NCBI GenBank assembly: GCA_916048095.2
Contig: OU696597.1
Span: 2,739,042-2,803,041, forward strand
From: Sacculina carcini
Lineage: Eukaryota; Arthropoda; Thecostraca; Sacculinidae
DNA length: 64,000 nucleotides
Direction: 5' to 3'
Positions 32,893 to 42,504 of this stretch are shown here, one piece after another (position 1 is the first letter of the stretch; each line of letters opens with the position of its first letter). The position numbers were made by a program, and so were the translations under genes. Below the pieces are notes generated by a model. That model saw nothing but the letters and a program-made list of their open reading frames with translations, searched no databases and was not told where the DNA came from.

Positions 32893-32923
<31 letters not shown>
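30423..32923 (+). mobile_element. Non-LTR retrotransposon, element C (5'-truncated)
   Basis: An RT frame without an endonuclease, a ~440-bp 3' UTR containing a TG microsatellite (32,616-32,655), and a terminal (CTTA)n tract at about 32,893-32,923. The tail sequence gtgacaatac before the repeat resembles the element A tail. The 5' truncation falls at a CA microsatellite. Confidence 0.88.
30425..32485 (+). CDS. Element C reverse transcriptase, endonuclease lost
   Basis: An uninterrupted 686-residue frame. The N-terminal part (FPVKRIRVTEKQQLRPYIT, HRLERLTKKWP, RQHWLTINTLLG) is the linker between endonuclease and RT. RT blocks are IGYDEISPAVLKHC, DNHRPISILCSLSKIYEKV, QHGFRKGRSTESAT, IDLSKAFDTLDHEIL, GVPQGSILGPTLF and YADDTTLLI, then HLNYCVSIWGSTW and the C-terminal tail FNNLPLENKV. 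It retains all RT catalytic residues but has no start of its own, no nuclease and no ORF1. It is almost certainly dead on arrival yet still undamaged by later mutation. Confidence 0.9.
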   Translation, partial: EVLTSNCCRYAFELFYNTFKKLYDIHFPVKRIRVTEKQQLRPYITSQLKIKIREKHRLERLTKKWPMTYGEVYRSYRNNLNTEIKRAKNEFYKTSLKSNQGNARQHWLTINTLLGRTSKCHNTAIHDDEYNGDAASAFNAHFTASQRSVDNMTYDFESYLSHSPPYSMYLLPTDTTEIYSLLQSIDNTSIGYDEISPAVLKHCSLTISEPVAHLINLTLKSGYFPDQLKIAKVVPIFKKGDLKDNHRPISILCSLSKIYEKVISKRLCSYLDKTSLLSKHQHGFRKGRSTESATLELTKCIYEGLETKLMVAGIFIDLSKAFDTLDHEILIIKLEHFGIRGTVKSLFASYLSGRKQKVFFNKKYSIIQNLYRGVPQGSILGPTLFLIYINDIVNVSRDSNVIIYADDTTLLIKQPSLDTLHRSISEEIVKIDRWIRSNKLKINSQKTKCVLFKNRSIQYSLPTIMLNGERIEQTDKVRFLGLIVDENLNWRHHIAHVTYKISQITGIMYRIRHNLTREAMLSIYYTLCYPHLNYCVSIWGSTWVSFHKKLIIAQNKFVRCIFFLKKFDSTAHIMMDQNILRFPLIHKYFTLLLIHKANKIDTIFNLVENYMSSRQNNINLIQPKFRTELFRLSVMCRAPDMFNNLPLENKVAFQTAGRYMWKNIVKKHLLNEQRRNLLTNESMNND

Positions 32924-33239
32924 ACACATACATATAGTGAAACAGCTATCTCATGTGCATGTCTCGTACAGGGGTTCGTAATCTTTTGATAGTTCTATAC
33001 CCCAAATGTATTGTTGAATATGCTTCCATATGCCTAACTTTACTTGACTGTTCACATAATTATCACCAATCATATTATTTGTCAGTATGTCTTCTAGCTG
33101 CGCGAATATTTCATCCGCTTGAATTTACTGTACATACATAACATAATCATAACATACATAACATACATAACATAATCATTGACCATTTTACTATTCATAA
33201 ATAATTAATAATTTGTGCTATTACGTGTGTGACACGCAG

Positions 33240-33406
33240 GCAGACACACGCTGGAAAACTTGTGTGGTTTGACGGTGTGGCGATGTGTGTTGACGTGCGA
33301 CGGACTGCCTCTGCCGCCGCCACTGCTACGTCGACTGATCTACACTGACACGCTGGTCAGCCTGATCAAGTTCGGCACCAACCGCTTCTCAACATCGCCG
33401 CAGTGA
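33240..33406 (+). other. Possible terminal exon with SOCS-box-like motif
   Basis: An AG acceptor (gacacgcag) at 33,238 opens a frame that runs to TGA at 33,404. The peptide RHTLENLCGLTVWRC, then DGLPLPPPLLRRLIY, fits the SOCS box pattern (SLxxLCRxxIR...LPLPxxLxxYL), which recruits elongin B/C to ubiquitin ligases in SOCS, SPSB and ASB proteins. The conserved Arg of LCR is Gly here. Upstream exons are not seen. It may be a real 3' exon or a remnant. Confidence 0.5.
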
Positions 33407-34380
33407 CAGCTTGTCTGCACGGCTACAGTGAACTGGTGTCAGTCTCAACGTTCTCAGTGCCTGCTCTCCTTATATACATATACGCGTGTGCTCGTCTCTT
33501 GTGCGTGTGTGTTCTGATGAAATGTTTTGTTCGCTGCAGATAATCATCTGGGCGGTGAAATGGTTTGTGTGAGTCTTTATATTTACTTAATAATGCAAAA
33601 TAATGTCGTGTATTTAACGTAACGTAATGTGTGAGTGTGTGAGTCTGTGTAATAGTGTCTGCTGTGCTGAGGCGTCAGTCAGCTAGTGGCCTAGTACAGT
33701 TGCATGTTGAGCTGTGTTGCGTGTGATGGCGGTGTGTTTGTTGAACAATGCTGCCATTTTATTCAGCTTTTTATTTCTTCTTAGTTTTAGTGGATCAAAC
33801 ATGCAATGTGTGTGTGCTTGTGTGTTGCTGAGGTTCGTTGGTTTTTTATGTTTTTGACGATATTTTATTGCCTCTATCGTATTGTACTGATCTTAACACT
33901 TGTATAACTTGAGCTGGAGTTGGTGCGTGTGTGTATAACTGTACGTGCAATATGTGACATGCGACATGTAATGTGTATATACATGTATATACATGAAAGA
34001 GTGTTCACAGCAAAGCTGTTGAAGTGAAAAACATTGTGTGCAATAAAATAATGATAACTATATCGCTACCAAATTATATGAATCATCGATTGTTTTTCAT
34101 TAAAATGTCTGGCAAGGTCAACTTTGTTCATTAATTGTGTTCATGGGTTGTACTGGCCTCTGGGACCATACAGCACCCGCAGTCCATTTAAAGCTAAATT
34201 ACCTTAAAATCATGGACATGAAGACTGGAACGATGAATTGAATGTGACGAAATGTATGTGAATGCCAGTGAATAAACCTCACTAAGTAATTCTAAAACAC
34301 AGAAGCCGTAAACACTCAAAAAGACGGCCATTAATGAGCGCCGATTGTTTCTCTCCAAGAACCTCGTCAATAGTCTGAGC
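33407..34380. other. No gene seen
   Basis: TG-rich and AT-rich sequence without recognisable frames. It includes a CA/TG-poor AATAAA site near 34,042 (caataaaata) that could be a polyadenylation signal for the exon ending at 33,406; this is speculative. Confidence 0.35.
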
Positions 34381-34689
34381 CAGTGGCGGCGCAAAGGTGG
34401 AGCTTGGTGCTGGAGACCCCAAAAATATGCCAGGCCCCCCTAACTCCACCAAAAAAAGCATAATAATGGATATTACAATTTTTACCACTGTAAATGAAGC
34501 CATTCAACTTTGGTTCAAGTTCGAGGACTGAATCAGTGTGCTCCAGTGCCTTATTACTATATTATGTAGTCAGCGTTCAAGTGTAGCTCAAGTCAAGCTC
34601 TTCATGTTTCGCCAAGCCCCCTCAACTTTTCCTTAGTCCCCATAAGTTTATTCTTAATCCCCATCGGAAGAATCTTGGCGCCGCCACTG
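34381..34689. mobile_element. 309-bp hAT-type MITE with 8-bp target duplication
   Basis: Ends CAGTGGCGGCGC...GGCGCCGCCACTG form terminal inverted repeats. The flanking 8-mers are gtctgagc (34,373-34,380) and gtctgaac (34,690-34,697), 7 of 8 identical. Terminal CAG/CTG with an 8-bp duplication is diagnostic of hAT. Subterminal C-rich runs are present (ggcccccct, aagccccct). There is no coding capacity. Confidence 0.9.
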
Positions 34690-34697
34690 GTCTGAAC

Positions 34698-35640
34698 AGA
34701 CCCAAGACAAAGTTGACAGGGCCTTTGAGAATGATGGACATTCCACCTGGATGTGTTGCACGGAGAAGCGTGCATTACATGCGATACACGTGGGTTCAGG
34801 TTGTCCAAGTAGAAGATGGCGATGATAAGTGAGGTCAACTTGTGTCTATGGGTTCATCAAATGGTTATATTTCCACCTCATCTGACATTATCATCTGACA
34901 TATTTTCCTTATAAACAAGATATTGACGAAGTTCACCACTGATATTACATTATTTACATTGATGAATTTTTCATTTATTAGGATTTCAATAGACTTAAGG
35001 CTTTACGAATGTAAGATAGCAATTTGATGACACAGGTAGGGTCATTACAAAGGTAATTGCTAATCCATGAGCTAATCCTCTGGAAAAATCGCGTACATGC
35101 AGTTCAGAGAAATTTTGTATTAAGTACATTTATTGAGTACAAGAACACAAGGTTGCAAGTACAAGAACACAATGTTGCAAGTGCCTACAAACAGGAGCTG
35201 TCAGCGCAAACAGGTGTATATGTCACTGAGGGCAGCCCGGCCAGACAAAACACAAAATGCGTAGCGAGAGAGTCAAACGCAGAGAAGCACTGCCAGAATA
35301 ACTGCCGTTCACACTTAACACGGGTTTATATAGCTTTATCAGTTAAAAATTCGTTACTTTCAAGTGTCACAACGCCCCTGATTGGTCGGTGCTTCTTAAA
35401 CGCTATTTCATTGGTCAAATTATAATTTAATACATTTCAAATGGATTTGAAACGTTCGCGGAATTACAGTTAGCTATGCTGCAGGCGTCGTTGATGCGTG
35501 TCATGTTTCGGGGAGTAAACTTTGTTTTGGGGGTGAGTTTTGTTTGATCTACCTCCCGCCCCGCTTTCTCTCGCTTCGCTTACAACTGAAACAACTGAAA
35601 TACAACTGAAATACTCGACACAAGTGAAACAATCGGTATC
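34698..35640. other. No supported gene
   Basis: A 122-aa open frame at 35,057-35,425 has no domain I recognise and includes a local duplication (caagtacaagaacacaa). Nothing else is visible. Confidence 0.4.
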
Positions 35641-35755
35641 TGTGTGTGTGTGGAACATACACTCGAACAATTCGGCATGTTTGAAACAATCTCTGTGTGT
35701 GTGTGTGTGTCGAACATACACTCGAACAATTCGGCATGTTTGAAGCGATGTATGT
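35641..35755. repeat. 59-bp tandem duplication
   Basis: gaacatacactcgaacaatt occurs at 35,653 and 35,712 with TG runs between, a period of 59 bp. Shorter gaacaatcg-type motifs continue to 35,860. Confidence 0.8.
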
Positions 35756-35986
35756 GCGCATGTGTGTAATATACACATGCACCGTTTGACACAGTTTGAC
35801 ACGCACACTGAACGAGTGAACGGTTACATGAAAAAATTGAACATTTGAACAATCGATGACACGCACATGAATGTATAGTCAGTTCACTGAAGTCGTGCGC
35901 ATGACAATCAAACGTGATATGCACTCGCAAAATGATTATAATTGTTGTGATTTTTTTCCAAACATAAACTGGAGAATGAGGAACTT

Positions 35987-36271
35987 TTGACAGCTTTCGA
36001 CGCGCCAGTTAGAAGTTTTTTTCACATAAACATTTCACATGAAAGACCATTACTCGATAATGAATTACACCCCAGGTACAGTTATGAACATCTCAGACGT
36101 ATTTTGGTGCAGTCAAGCAAACACAAACTGCAGGACATCACTCTAATTATTTGCAAATATGAGGTAATAAGGGAACCGCTTGTCAAAGTGAAACCCATAG
36201 ACGGACACCAAAGTAAAACACTCAAATCAGTATTATATTGGTTTGAGTTTGTGTTGCACGGCACTAAATAA
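35987..36271 (+). other. Unrecognised 94-aa open frame
   Basis: The frame includes FFHINISHERPLLDNELHPR and LVKVKPIDGHQSKTLK. Composition is protein-like rather than simple repeat. I recognise no family, and there is no clear start context or splice sites, so it may be a terminal exon of something or a retroelement remnant. Confidence 0.25.
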
Positions 36272-37340
36272 TAGATACTTACATACATAAAGTAATACAT
36301 ACATAAAGTGGAGAGTCGCTGGTGTTGATAATGCTGGTGGTCTGTCATTTGCTCCATCACAGACAACCACAATGTCAACTAGAGCTACTGCAAGATATTC
36401 TATTTTCCAGGTAATTTCCCTGTGACAGCCAAGCATCGCATAGACATAGACATAGCGTTTGGTTTCACGCTTTCAACACCAAAGATTGCCTGAAGTGGAT
36501 GTGGACATCTGGGTACATGAAATTGTACCCAAGCGTCATGAGGATGGAGTGGGGATAAAGCGTGATTGTCCTGTGTATGTCAATTCCGATTTGTATTTGT
36601 GATTGGATTGTGATTGGTATGGTGAGAGTATGTGTCACTGCCAGGCCTGCTCTTTACGCCCTTCAGAACCAAAGCAGGGCGGTGACATGTAACCTCTCTT
36701 GTAACCCACATTTTCATTTTCAGCGTGACGAGCGCGCTGGTGCGTGTGCGTTGCGACTTCGGTTCTTCAAGCAAATGGACAAACTGGAACCAGGGACATG
36801 CCAGTTGCCCCCACTAATAGCTGGAGACAAAGATGGGAGAGATCGGGAACAGCTGTCGAGATGAAGCCGCATGACCAGTATCGGAATAAAGTAGACGGCT
36901 CACTTTCGTGGAATAATCATAGTACCGAAGTGTACGACACTATCAGTATGAATTGAACTTTCACCGATCATTCATATCTGTTGAACCACAATAACAGAGC
37001 GTGGATCGTACGGTATTCTCCCTACAAAACGCACTCTAAATCTGCCGTATCAGCTGTCGACGGACCATTTCCGAACAAGACATCGGCAAACTTACGGTGG
37101 TGTGCTTGGTCGAGTATATGCTGCGATCGATCACCGTGTGCTCCCCGCTGTTGTCCGCCTCGCCGGATATAAGAGGAACTAAGTACTGAATTTGAGAGCA
37201 GAGGCGGATGCAAGAGAGGGCTAAGTAAGAAGGTTAGTCACATACTCACTGTTTTTGTGTTGGCTGTTTCATGTTTGCTGCACAGAGGATGTTGCGTATT
37301 CAGATCACGTCGAAGTCAAAGCACGTCGGGATCACTACTG
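36272..37340. other. No supported gene; one possible splice acceptor
   Basis: A good pyrimidine tract and AG (cattttcattttcag, ending 36,723) precedes a short open frame (RDERAGACALRLRFFKQMDK) of unknown kind. The rest shows no recognisable content. Confidence 0.3.
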
Positions 37341-37344
37341 TACC

Positions 37345-37460
37345 GAAGGTAGACATGGAGTACACATGAGGGTTAATACTGGGGTCAGACCATACAAGGG
37401 TACTGTATGTGATGAACAATTCATAAATAGTAGTAACCTAACAACACACATGAGACCCTC
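37345..37460 (+). pseudogene. Decayed C2H2 zinc-finger fragment
   Basis: HMRVNTGVRPYKGTVCDEQF followed by SSNLTTHMR matches about one and a half C2H2 fingers. The first Cys of CxxC is Gly-Thr (KGTVC), so the metal site is broken. It is related in style to the array at 7.5 kb. Confidence 0.65.
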
Positions 37461-37689
37461 TGCGGTAGGGGGCTATAATTCTGCCTTGATGGCGATTGCG
37501 CTGATTTCATCAGTCACATAATTTTGGATATGCGTCATATATGGCATATGTACTTCAAGATGCTGCCTACGAGCAGCGGTGCAGCCAGAGAGACGGCTAA
37601 CAAATTTGTTAATTTAACTTCGCATTCACCTCAACACTAACTATTCCCGGGCTAATGTGTGTGTATATGCATGTATATCTGTGTGTGTG

Positions 37690-38318
37690 TATGTGTGTAA
37701 TCTCTTCAAGAAGCTTTTACGCGACAAACGTCCGCGTGAAACTACGTATTGAAAAAAAAAATCCACCATCAATGACAGACTGAAACCCTCAGTAGAAACT
37801 GAACAACGTCGTAGTGAACATGCTGCTGTATCGTGCATCAAAACAAACCCGAAATACTTTCATCGATATGCAGCAAACAAGTCCTCTTTAAGAACAGGCA
37901 TTGACCCTCTAGTCAGATCAGATGGTGTCGTCATAGATGAACCCAGATCTGTTGTAGACACACTCCGCTCTCAGTTTGAGAAAGTGTTCAGCATACCGGA
38001 TGCCGATAAAACTGTAAATACGCCCATGGAATTTTTCTCAAATGAAGGCTTGTTGTCGTTGAGGGATATGCACTTGTCAGCCAATATGATTCATATGGTA
38101 ATAAAGGAGTTGAACGTAAACTCAGCAGCTGGACCTGACCCATTGCCAGCAATATTAAAAAAAATTGTGTTGGGGAATTAAGTAAACCTTTGATACTACT
38201 CTAAAAACCTCTTTAGAAACAGGCACAATTCCTACAAAGATAAAAAGTGCAAAAGTAACACCTATACATAAAGGCGGTTCTAGAAACGAGACCAAAAATT
38301 ACAGACCTCGTTTCCTCT
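37690..38318 (+). pseudogene. LINE ORF2 fragment (linker and first RT block)
   Basis: Frames read CIKTNPKYFHRYAANKSSL, DGVVIDEPRSVVDTLRSQFE, AAGPDPLPAILKKI and, after a frame change, PTKIKSAKVTPIHKGGSRN and NYRPR. This resembles element B (KTNPKYFFAYANKK, PIHKGGSRG) but is a separate copy. It stops exactly at the RT block 2 motif and joins a repeat (cctcgtttcctctcactg) also found at 49,187, 50,848 and 60,419. Confidence 0.8.
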
Positions 38319-38639
38319 CACTGCGGCTTATTACATGTTTTATGCAGAACGGCTTGATGGTTTGTGTAACCCAACCGCACCAACAAGAGAACATCATGTT
38401 GGAGGTACTGAACCACACAAGCTCCGTATACATGAATCTATCGAACCCTTCGTAGTTGGAAAAATAGAATGTGCTTTTTTTCTACAAATTCAAAACATGT
38501 ATATAACTATATACATCAGGTGATGATGGCGTCAAATATTCGGCTTCTCGATGAGGAGTAGAGAGAGGCGGAGTAGAGATGCGACCTAAAAAAACCTTTA
38601 CCAAAAAGACACGTTTTTTTCAAGAGTCATGCAAATAAT

Positions 38640-38872
38640 GCAAATTATGAGAATATCGACCATGGTGGCCGAAGACACAGTGAACACCAGGAGGGTCCGA
38701 GGTCTCTGTGTAAGTAGTTTCGATGGTGACAACACGGTAGTTACCCACAGTATATTCCAGAGAGAGAATTCCCTCGAAACGTGAACACATTCCCGGAGGG
38801 AAACAGCCAATCGATGGTCACACCTGCAGCCGATAGCTAAACAACTCATGGTGTACGATGAGACAATCCCAA
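38640..38872 (+). pseudogene. BEL/Pao polyprotein fragment (protease-RT region)
   Basis: The frame reads AEDTVNTRRVRGLCVSSFDG, NTVVTHSIFQREN, one TGA, then ANRWSHLQPIAKQLMVYDET. The order and the W-x-HL-x-PIA motif are typical of the segment between protease and RT in BEL/Pao LTR retrotransposons. It ends at a TG microsatellite. Confidence 0.75.
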
Positions 38873-38898
38873 TAGGCAAATGTATGACTCTTGTGCTT

Positions 38899-38901
<3 letters not shown>

Positions 38902-38937
<36 letters not shown>

Positions 38938-38950
38938 TGTGTGTGTGTGA
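38902..38950. repeat. (TG)n microsatellite
   Basis: About 24 TG units with one GA interruption; matches the longer tract at 52,011-52,067 in the duplicate repeat. Confidence 0.95.
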
Positions 38951-38980
38951 GCGCTTTTGAGACCCTCGGGTGAAAAGCGC
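38951..38980 (+). other. LINE-type 3' stem-loop
   Basis: GCGCTTTT pairs with AAAAGCGC, with an inner stem ACCC/GGGT. It is followed by atatatatgtc and (TAATG)n. Identical copies are at 52,070-52,099 and reversed at 14,446-14,475. Conserved hairpins followed by short tandem repeats mark 3' ends of several LINE/SINE groups. Confidence 0.7.
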
Positions 38981-39436
38981 GATATATATGTCTTAATGTA
39001 ATGTAATGTAATGTGTGCGTGTGTGTGCTTCCAGAGCACCGCTACCGTACTGAATACCGCCAGCGGACACCGCCAGTGGATACCGCCAGCGCCCACAGGC
39101 CCCACCATCAATATTAACGTGATATATGCCGCTATCGTCGTGACTGCGCACTACGTATATGTGCAGCGACAGCAAGCTCACGAGAGGGCTACTACAAATA
39201 TCAAGTACCAGCTAACTTCTTACATACAGACATACAAACACACGCAAATCTCCAACCCGCTCGCAGCCAGGACGCACACATACACATGCACCCTCACACA
39301 CGCGCATACAAACATCATGCGGCCACTCACACACAGACATTCTCGTTCTGACCTTGGTCGTGTATGGTTCTACATCTGCTACGCACAAGTGGTCCTCATC
39401 TGCGCTGCCAAAGGGGTGTAGCACAAACACTGTGCT

Positions 39437-40076
39437 ATGAATATGGCTTACTCAGGTCCAGATATGTCCAATCTGGTTGCCAGTGATCAAAACACCATGG
39501 ATTATTCAAACACCACAGAGTGTGTGGTTGCATCCAAGCGTCAACAAAGATCATTGCAATCAAGCGAAGAAGACATTAGTCACCCGAGCAAGACCTCACG
39601 GGTAGATAACCAAGAGCCACACCGTCGATACGAAGTCGAATTCCCTCCTGTGTTGTCCGCTGCTGATGCAGTTAGCCGTGGCTCACAAGAACGCCAACCA
39701 TCAACACAACCGCCGCAACAACAAAGATCACGGACACATCCAACGCCAGCTTTCGCACCTCGCTCACTGTACGTGAAACTGAAATTTAGTGGCTCACCAG
39801 GTGTGGAAACCAAACTCCGTTGGTCGACGGAAGTACGCAAGACCTTCCGCTTGAATCCATCACTCGCAGAAGTTAAAATGTCAACGGTCACATCATCAAT
39901 CGTCTACATCTCACGAAAACGCCAGGACATCATTGGTCGTGTTCAGGCAGGTGATATATTGACGTTACCACTCATCGCAGAGGATGAACCTCAGCGACCG
40001 AAGAAGCACCCCGCCTACATCGTCACGCACTACCCTGTCTCAGTTGACCCAGCTCAGTTACAAAAACACATTCTCA
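39437..40076 (+). CDS. LINE ORF1 (gag-like), 3' end replaced
   Basis: Starts ATGAATATGGCTTAC. The N-terminal half is Ser/Gln/Pro-rich. The C-terminal part reads SRKRQDIIGRVQAGDILTLP and KKHPAYIVTHYPVSVDPAQL, a motif I associate with ORF1 of Jockey-like LINEs (the YIVTxYPxxVDP signature). The frame runs on to 40,186, but from about 40,070 it reads reversed DNA of another LINE (the 26-28 kb family), so the natural C-terminus is missing. A local repeat (ctcagttacaaaaac) sits at the junction. Confidence 0.6.
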
Positions 40077-40225
40077 CATTGACACATTCTCAGTTACAAA
40101 AACTTCTTGGAACTTTCTATTCATCACTTCGCATATATCTCCCGCCTCCTCAAAAATGTCATCATTTTCTTTTAACCTATCTATAACTACCTTATTCTTC
40201 AATTTTCTATTCAGAAACTTGTAAA
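40077..40225 (-). pseudogene. Short fragment of the 26-28 kb LINE family
   Basis: The minus strand reads VIDRLKENDDIFEEAGDICE and VMNRKFQEVFVTE, matching DIAEIMNRKFQEVF of the 26.5-28.1 kb element. Fused tail to tail with the preceding ORF1. Confidence 0.65.
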
Positions 40226-40497
40226 ACAATTTGGTGTATGTGTGTGTGTGTATGTGTGTGTGTATGTGTGTGTGTATGTGTGTGTATGTGTGTGTGTGTG
40301 TACGACTGTGTCCAGAACATTGGTGTATATATTGGTGTGTGTGCGAGCGTTTGCAAATGCAAAGTGGCGTGCAGAGTGCGTAGCAAAATAGAGTGTTCAA
40401 TTAAGTACATTGTCGTGCATGTGCGTGTTCCAGAAGCCTTTTTTTGCATATATGTGTAGCTTACCAATATTGTTATTGTAATTAACATTATTAACTC

Positions 40498-40616
40498 AGT
40501 GGTTCCCAAAGTGGGCAGTAACGCCCCCTGGGCGCGGTAGAAAGAGCTGGGGGGCGGCGAGAAAGAAAGGGGCGGTGGGCGGACGGCAGGGTAGCATGAA
40601 TAACAGTAACAGCAGG
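40498..40616 (+). mobile_element. Left end of the CAGTGGTTCCCAAAG hAT-like family
   Basis: CAGTGGTTCCCAAAGTGGGC and the following ~115 bp (gcggcgagaaagaaaggggc) match the left end of the 13.3-15.6 kb element. It breaks off where BEL/Pao sequence begins, so the right end is lost. Confidence 0.75.
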
Positions 40617-40890
40617 AGCCAATCGATGGTCACACCTGCAGCCGATAGCTAAACAACTCATGGTGTACGATGAGACAATAGGCTTGCTTATTGGCACAGA
40701 TTGCTCGAGGGCGTTGAGACCTACGGCAGTCGTCTCCGGGGGACCCGATGAGCCTTATTCGATTCAAACTATTCTCGGATGGGGCATAGTGGGTAGAGTC
40801 GCCGAAAACCACATAGACGAGTCAACCAAATCTCGGAGTCACAGTTGTTTTCGAACCGTTACAACCAACAATGAAATTCTACATACAGAT
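40612..40890 (+). pseudogene. BEL/Pao polyprotein fragment, extended copy
   Basis: The frame runs WSHLQPIAKQLMVYDETIGL, LIGTDCSRALRPTAVVSGGP and DEPYSIQTILGWGIVGRV without a stop. The IGLLIGxDCPxALxP and LGWGIxG motifs are standard for BEL/Pao polyproteins between protease and RT. It overlaps the fragment at 38.6 kb in sequence but continues further downstream, so it derives from a different parent copy. Confidence 0.85.
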
Positions 40891-41052
40891 GTGGACGGCC
40901 ACATCTGTATGATACACATCTGTATCTTATAGCCGTCTGGTTGGTTAGTGCACACATAAACAGTTCTCGTTGCTGGTGTTTTGTGTTGTAAAAGCGATGA
41001 CGTGGTTTAATCTTGAATTTATGATAATGTAGGTTACGTACTACTTGAAAAC

Positions 41053-41880
41053 TTGTCAAAATTTCAGACAGGCTCCACTCTAGAGGATATGATGTGCTAT
41101 TTACAAACCGGAGTATGTCCCTCGTCAATATCAACGCAGAGGAAACATAAAGTCATACAGCGCGCGACACCCAGGGGAAATAGGTACATCCTGACCGCCA
41201 CAGACCTTTATTCGAAGTGGGTTTCAGCGTTCCCTCTGCAGGCCGAATCAGCAGATCAGGTTTCCCACCACATCCAAACAATGTTCCACCTTTTCGGGCC
41301 CCCGAAGAAAATAATAACAGATCAGGGTAGGGAGTTTTGTAATAAGGTGAATCAGGCTTTGTTTCAGGTGTTCCAGGTGAAACACGCTGTGACACACGCA
41401 TCGACGCTGTGATCATCCGCAGACCAAAGGACAGGCTGAGAGGACCAACGGCACATTGAAAAAGATCATCATGAAGTTGTGCAATGAACGGCAGGATGAC
41501 TGGGACTGTCACCTCGGTGCCGCAGTATACGCCATGAACACCTCGGTGCAGGAATCCACCAAATTTTTCCTGTTTTATATCATGTTCGTAAGGTGCCCTC
41601 GTTTAATGGCGGACATGCAAATGAATGACACCCCAGATTTGGACTCCCGGGTCAAGGATAGCATTGAAAACCCTAATATTGAGAGTCAAGACATTCAGAG
41701 CTGAGTAGAGAGAATGGTGGGGGTAAAAGAAGTGGTTAGTGCCAATATAAAAAAGCCCAAGAACGCCAGAAAAAACGTCGAGTTGAGAAAGAATAAGGGG
41801 TTTGAATCCTTCACTTTCCGGGTTGGATGTGGCTATTGGCCCGTAATAATAGGAAGAGTAAGAATAGGGGCGTAAGGGAT
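41053..41880 (+). pseudogene. GINGER/gypsy-type integrase, copy 1
   Basis: The rve core reads ILTATDLYSKWVSAFPLQA, LFGPPKKIITDQGREFCNKV, then a 10-base insertion (near 41,400) breaks the frame before the HPQT..AERTNGTLKK block. The distal region has QDDWDCHLGAAVYAMNTSVQ and SANIKKAQERQKK. The lack of any RT, and the ANIKKAQ-type C-terminus, suggest a GINGER-class DNA transposon or a related gypsy-integrase-derived gene rather than a gypsy retroelement. The inserted bases are shared with copies 3 and 4. Confidence 0.75.
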
Positions 41881-41998
41881 CCAGGCTGGAATTCGACTGG
41901 CTTGACCCATATGCGATTTCTAATATTTCATATGCGATTTCTAATATTTTACTTCGGCCCAGCTCCTAACACGGTCAGGCAAAATTCTTTCTCGAAGG

Positions 41999-42260
41999 GT
42001 CGCGTTGGTCCATTTGAAGCCCTATTTAGCGTGAGGCTGCGCGCGAGGCTGTTCTGCGTAATGCAAAAAAATTGAAGGGCACCAAAACCTCGATCTATGA
42101 AGACTTGTGCGCTCACTCGGTGGCCCGCAAACAAGAACAAATGCCGAAACTGAAGCAGGCCAGAATGGAAGGGAAGATTGCATATTTTCGACACACTCAT
42201 CTCATCATAAAAGAGAAAATCCATCCATCTGCTGCAACATCACCAATCGTCAGCCTAGAT
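41999..42260 (+). pseudogene. LINE ORF1 C-terminal fragment, array copy
   Basis: The frame reads REAVLRNAKKLKGTKTSIYE and DLCAHSVARKQEQMPKLKQA, then MEGKIAYFRHTHLIIKEK. This is the C-terminal domain of an L1-like, RRM-containing ORF1 family found in many invertebrates; a fuller relative is at 62.5 kb. The N-terminal half is missing. This segment recurs five more times to 48.1 kb in both orientations. Confidence 0.75.
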
Positions 42261-42265
42261 ACGAT

Positions 42266-42430
42266 TGCAGGCCGAGAATGACGCTAGCGGGTTCATTCGC
42301 TTTGGAGGGGAAATTCACCATCAAAGTTGTGATCGTGGTCGCGGTCACGGTCGCCGTCCCGGCCGGCTTACTAATATTGTACAAATATTGCGCAAAGCTT
42401 TGCAAAAGAGAGGTATTTGAACACAAATAA
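42266..42430 (+). pseudogene. Captured transmembrane-protein terminal exon, array copy
   Basis: The frame MTLAGSFALEGKFTIK, then VVIVVAVTVAVPAGLLIL, then YKYCAKLCKREVFEHK ends at TAA. It is a single hydrophobic helix with a basic cytoplasmic tail. In the copy at 43.38 kb it is preceded by a TG-rich tract and AG (tttccgcag), so it looks like a terminal exon of a host membrane protein. I do not recognise the gene. The frame is kept open in all four copies (two direct, two inverted). Confidence 0.6.
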
Positions 42431-42482
42431 CTACATGAAAGAAATAATCATCCTTAAAACCGGTCTCAAAAAATGGATCTAG

Positions 42483-42501
42483 TATCTAGGTGGCGTTGAC
42501 C
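42483..42501. repeat. TATCTAGGTGGCGTTGACC motif (outer end of the 8.7-11.2 kb TIR)
   Basis: Same 18-19 bp as the outer terminal repeat of the 2.5-kb element, placed between the transmembrane exon and the TPR exon. Other array occurrences are near 43,300, 43,603, 45,649, 47,600 and 49,156. Confidence 0.85.
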
Positions 42502-42504
42502 GAG

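Larger units (their letters stand above)
38520..39340 (+). repeat. ~800-bp composite repeat, copy also at 51.6 kb
   Basis: Nearly identical to 51,630-52,415. Order: tgatgatggcgtc leader, accaaaaagacacg segment, BEL/Pao polyprotein fragment, TG microsatellite, LINE-type hairpin with (TAATG)n, then a 300-bp CA-rich segment. The hairpin half recurs reversed at 14,050-14,520. Confidence 0.85.

Noticed and set aside
38590-39300. CRISPR-like or satellite array
   Set aside because: Repeats here are microsatellite plus dispersed copies of known elements; there is no regular direct repeat with unique spacers, and the DNA is eukaryotic.
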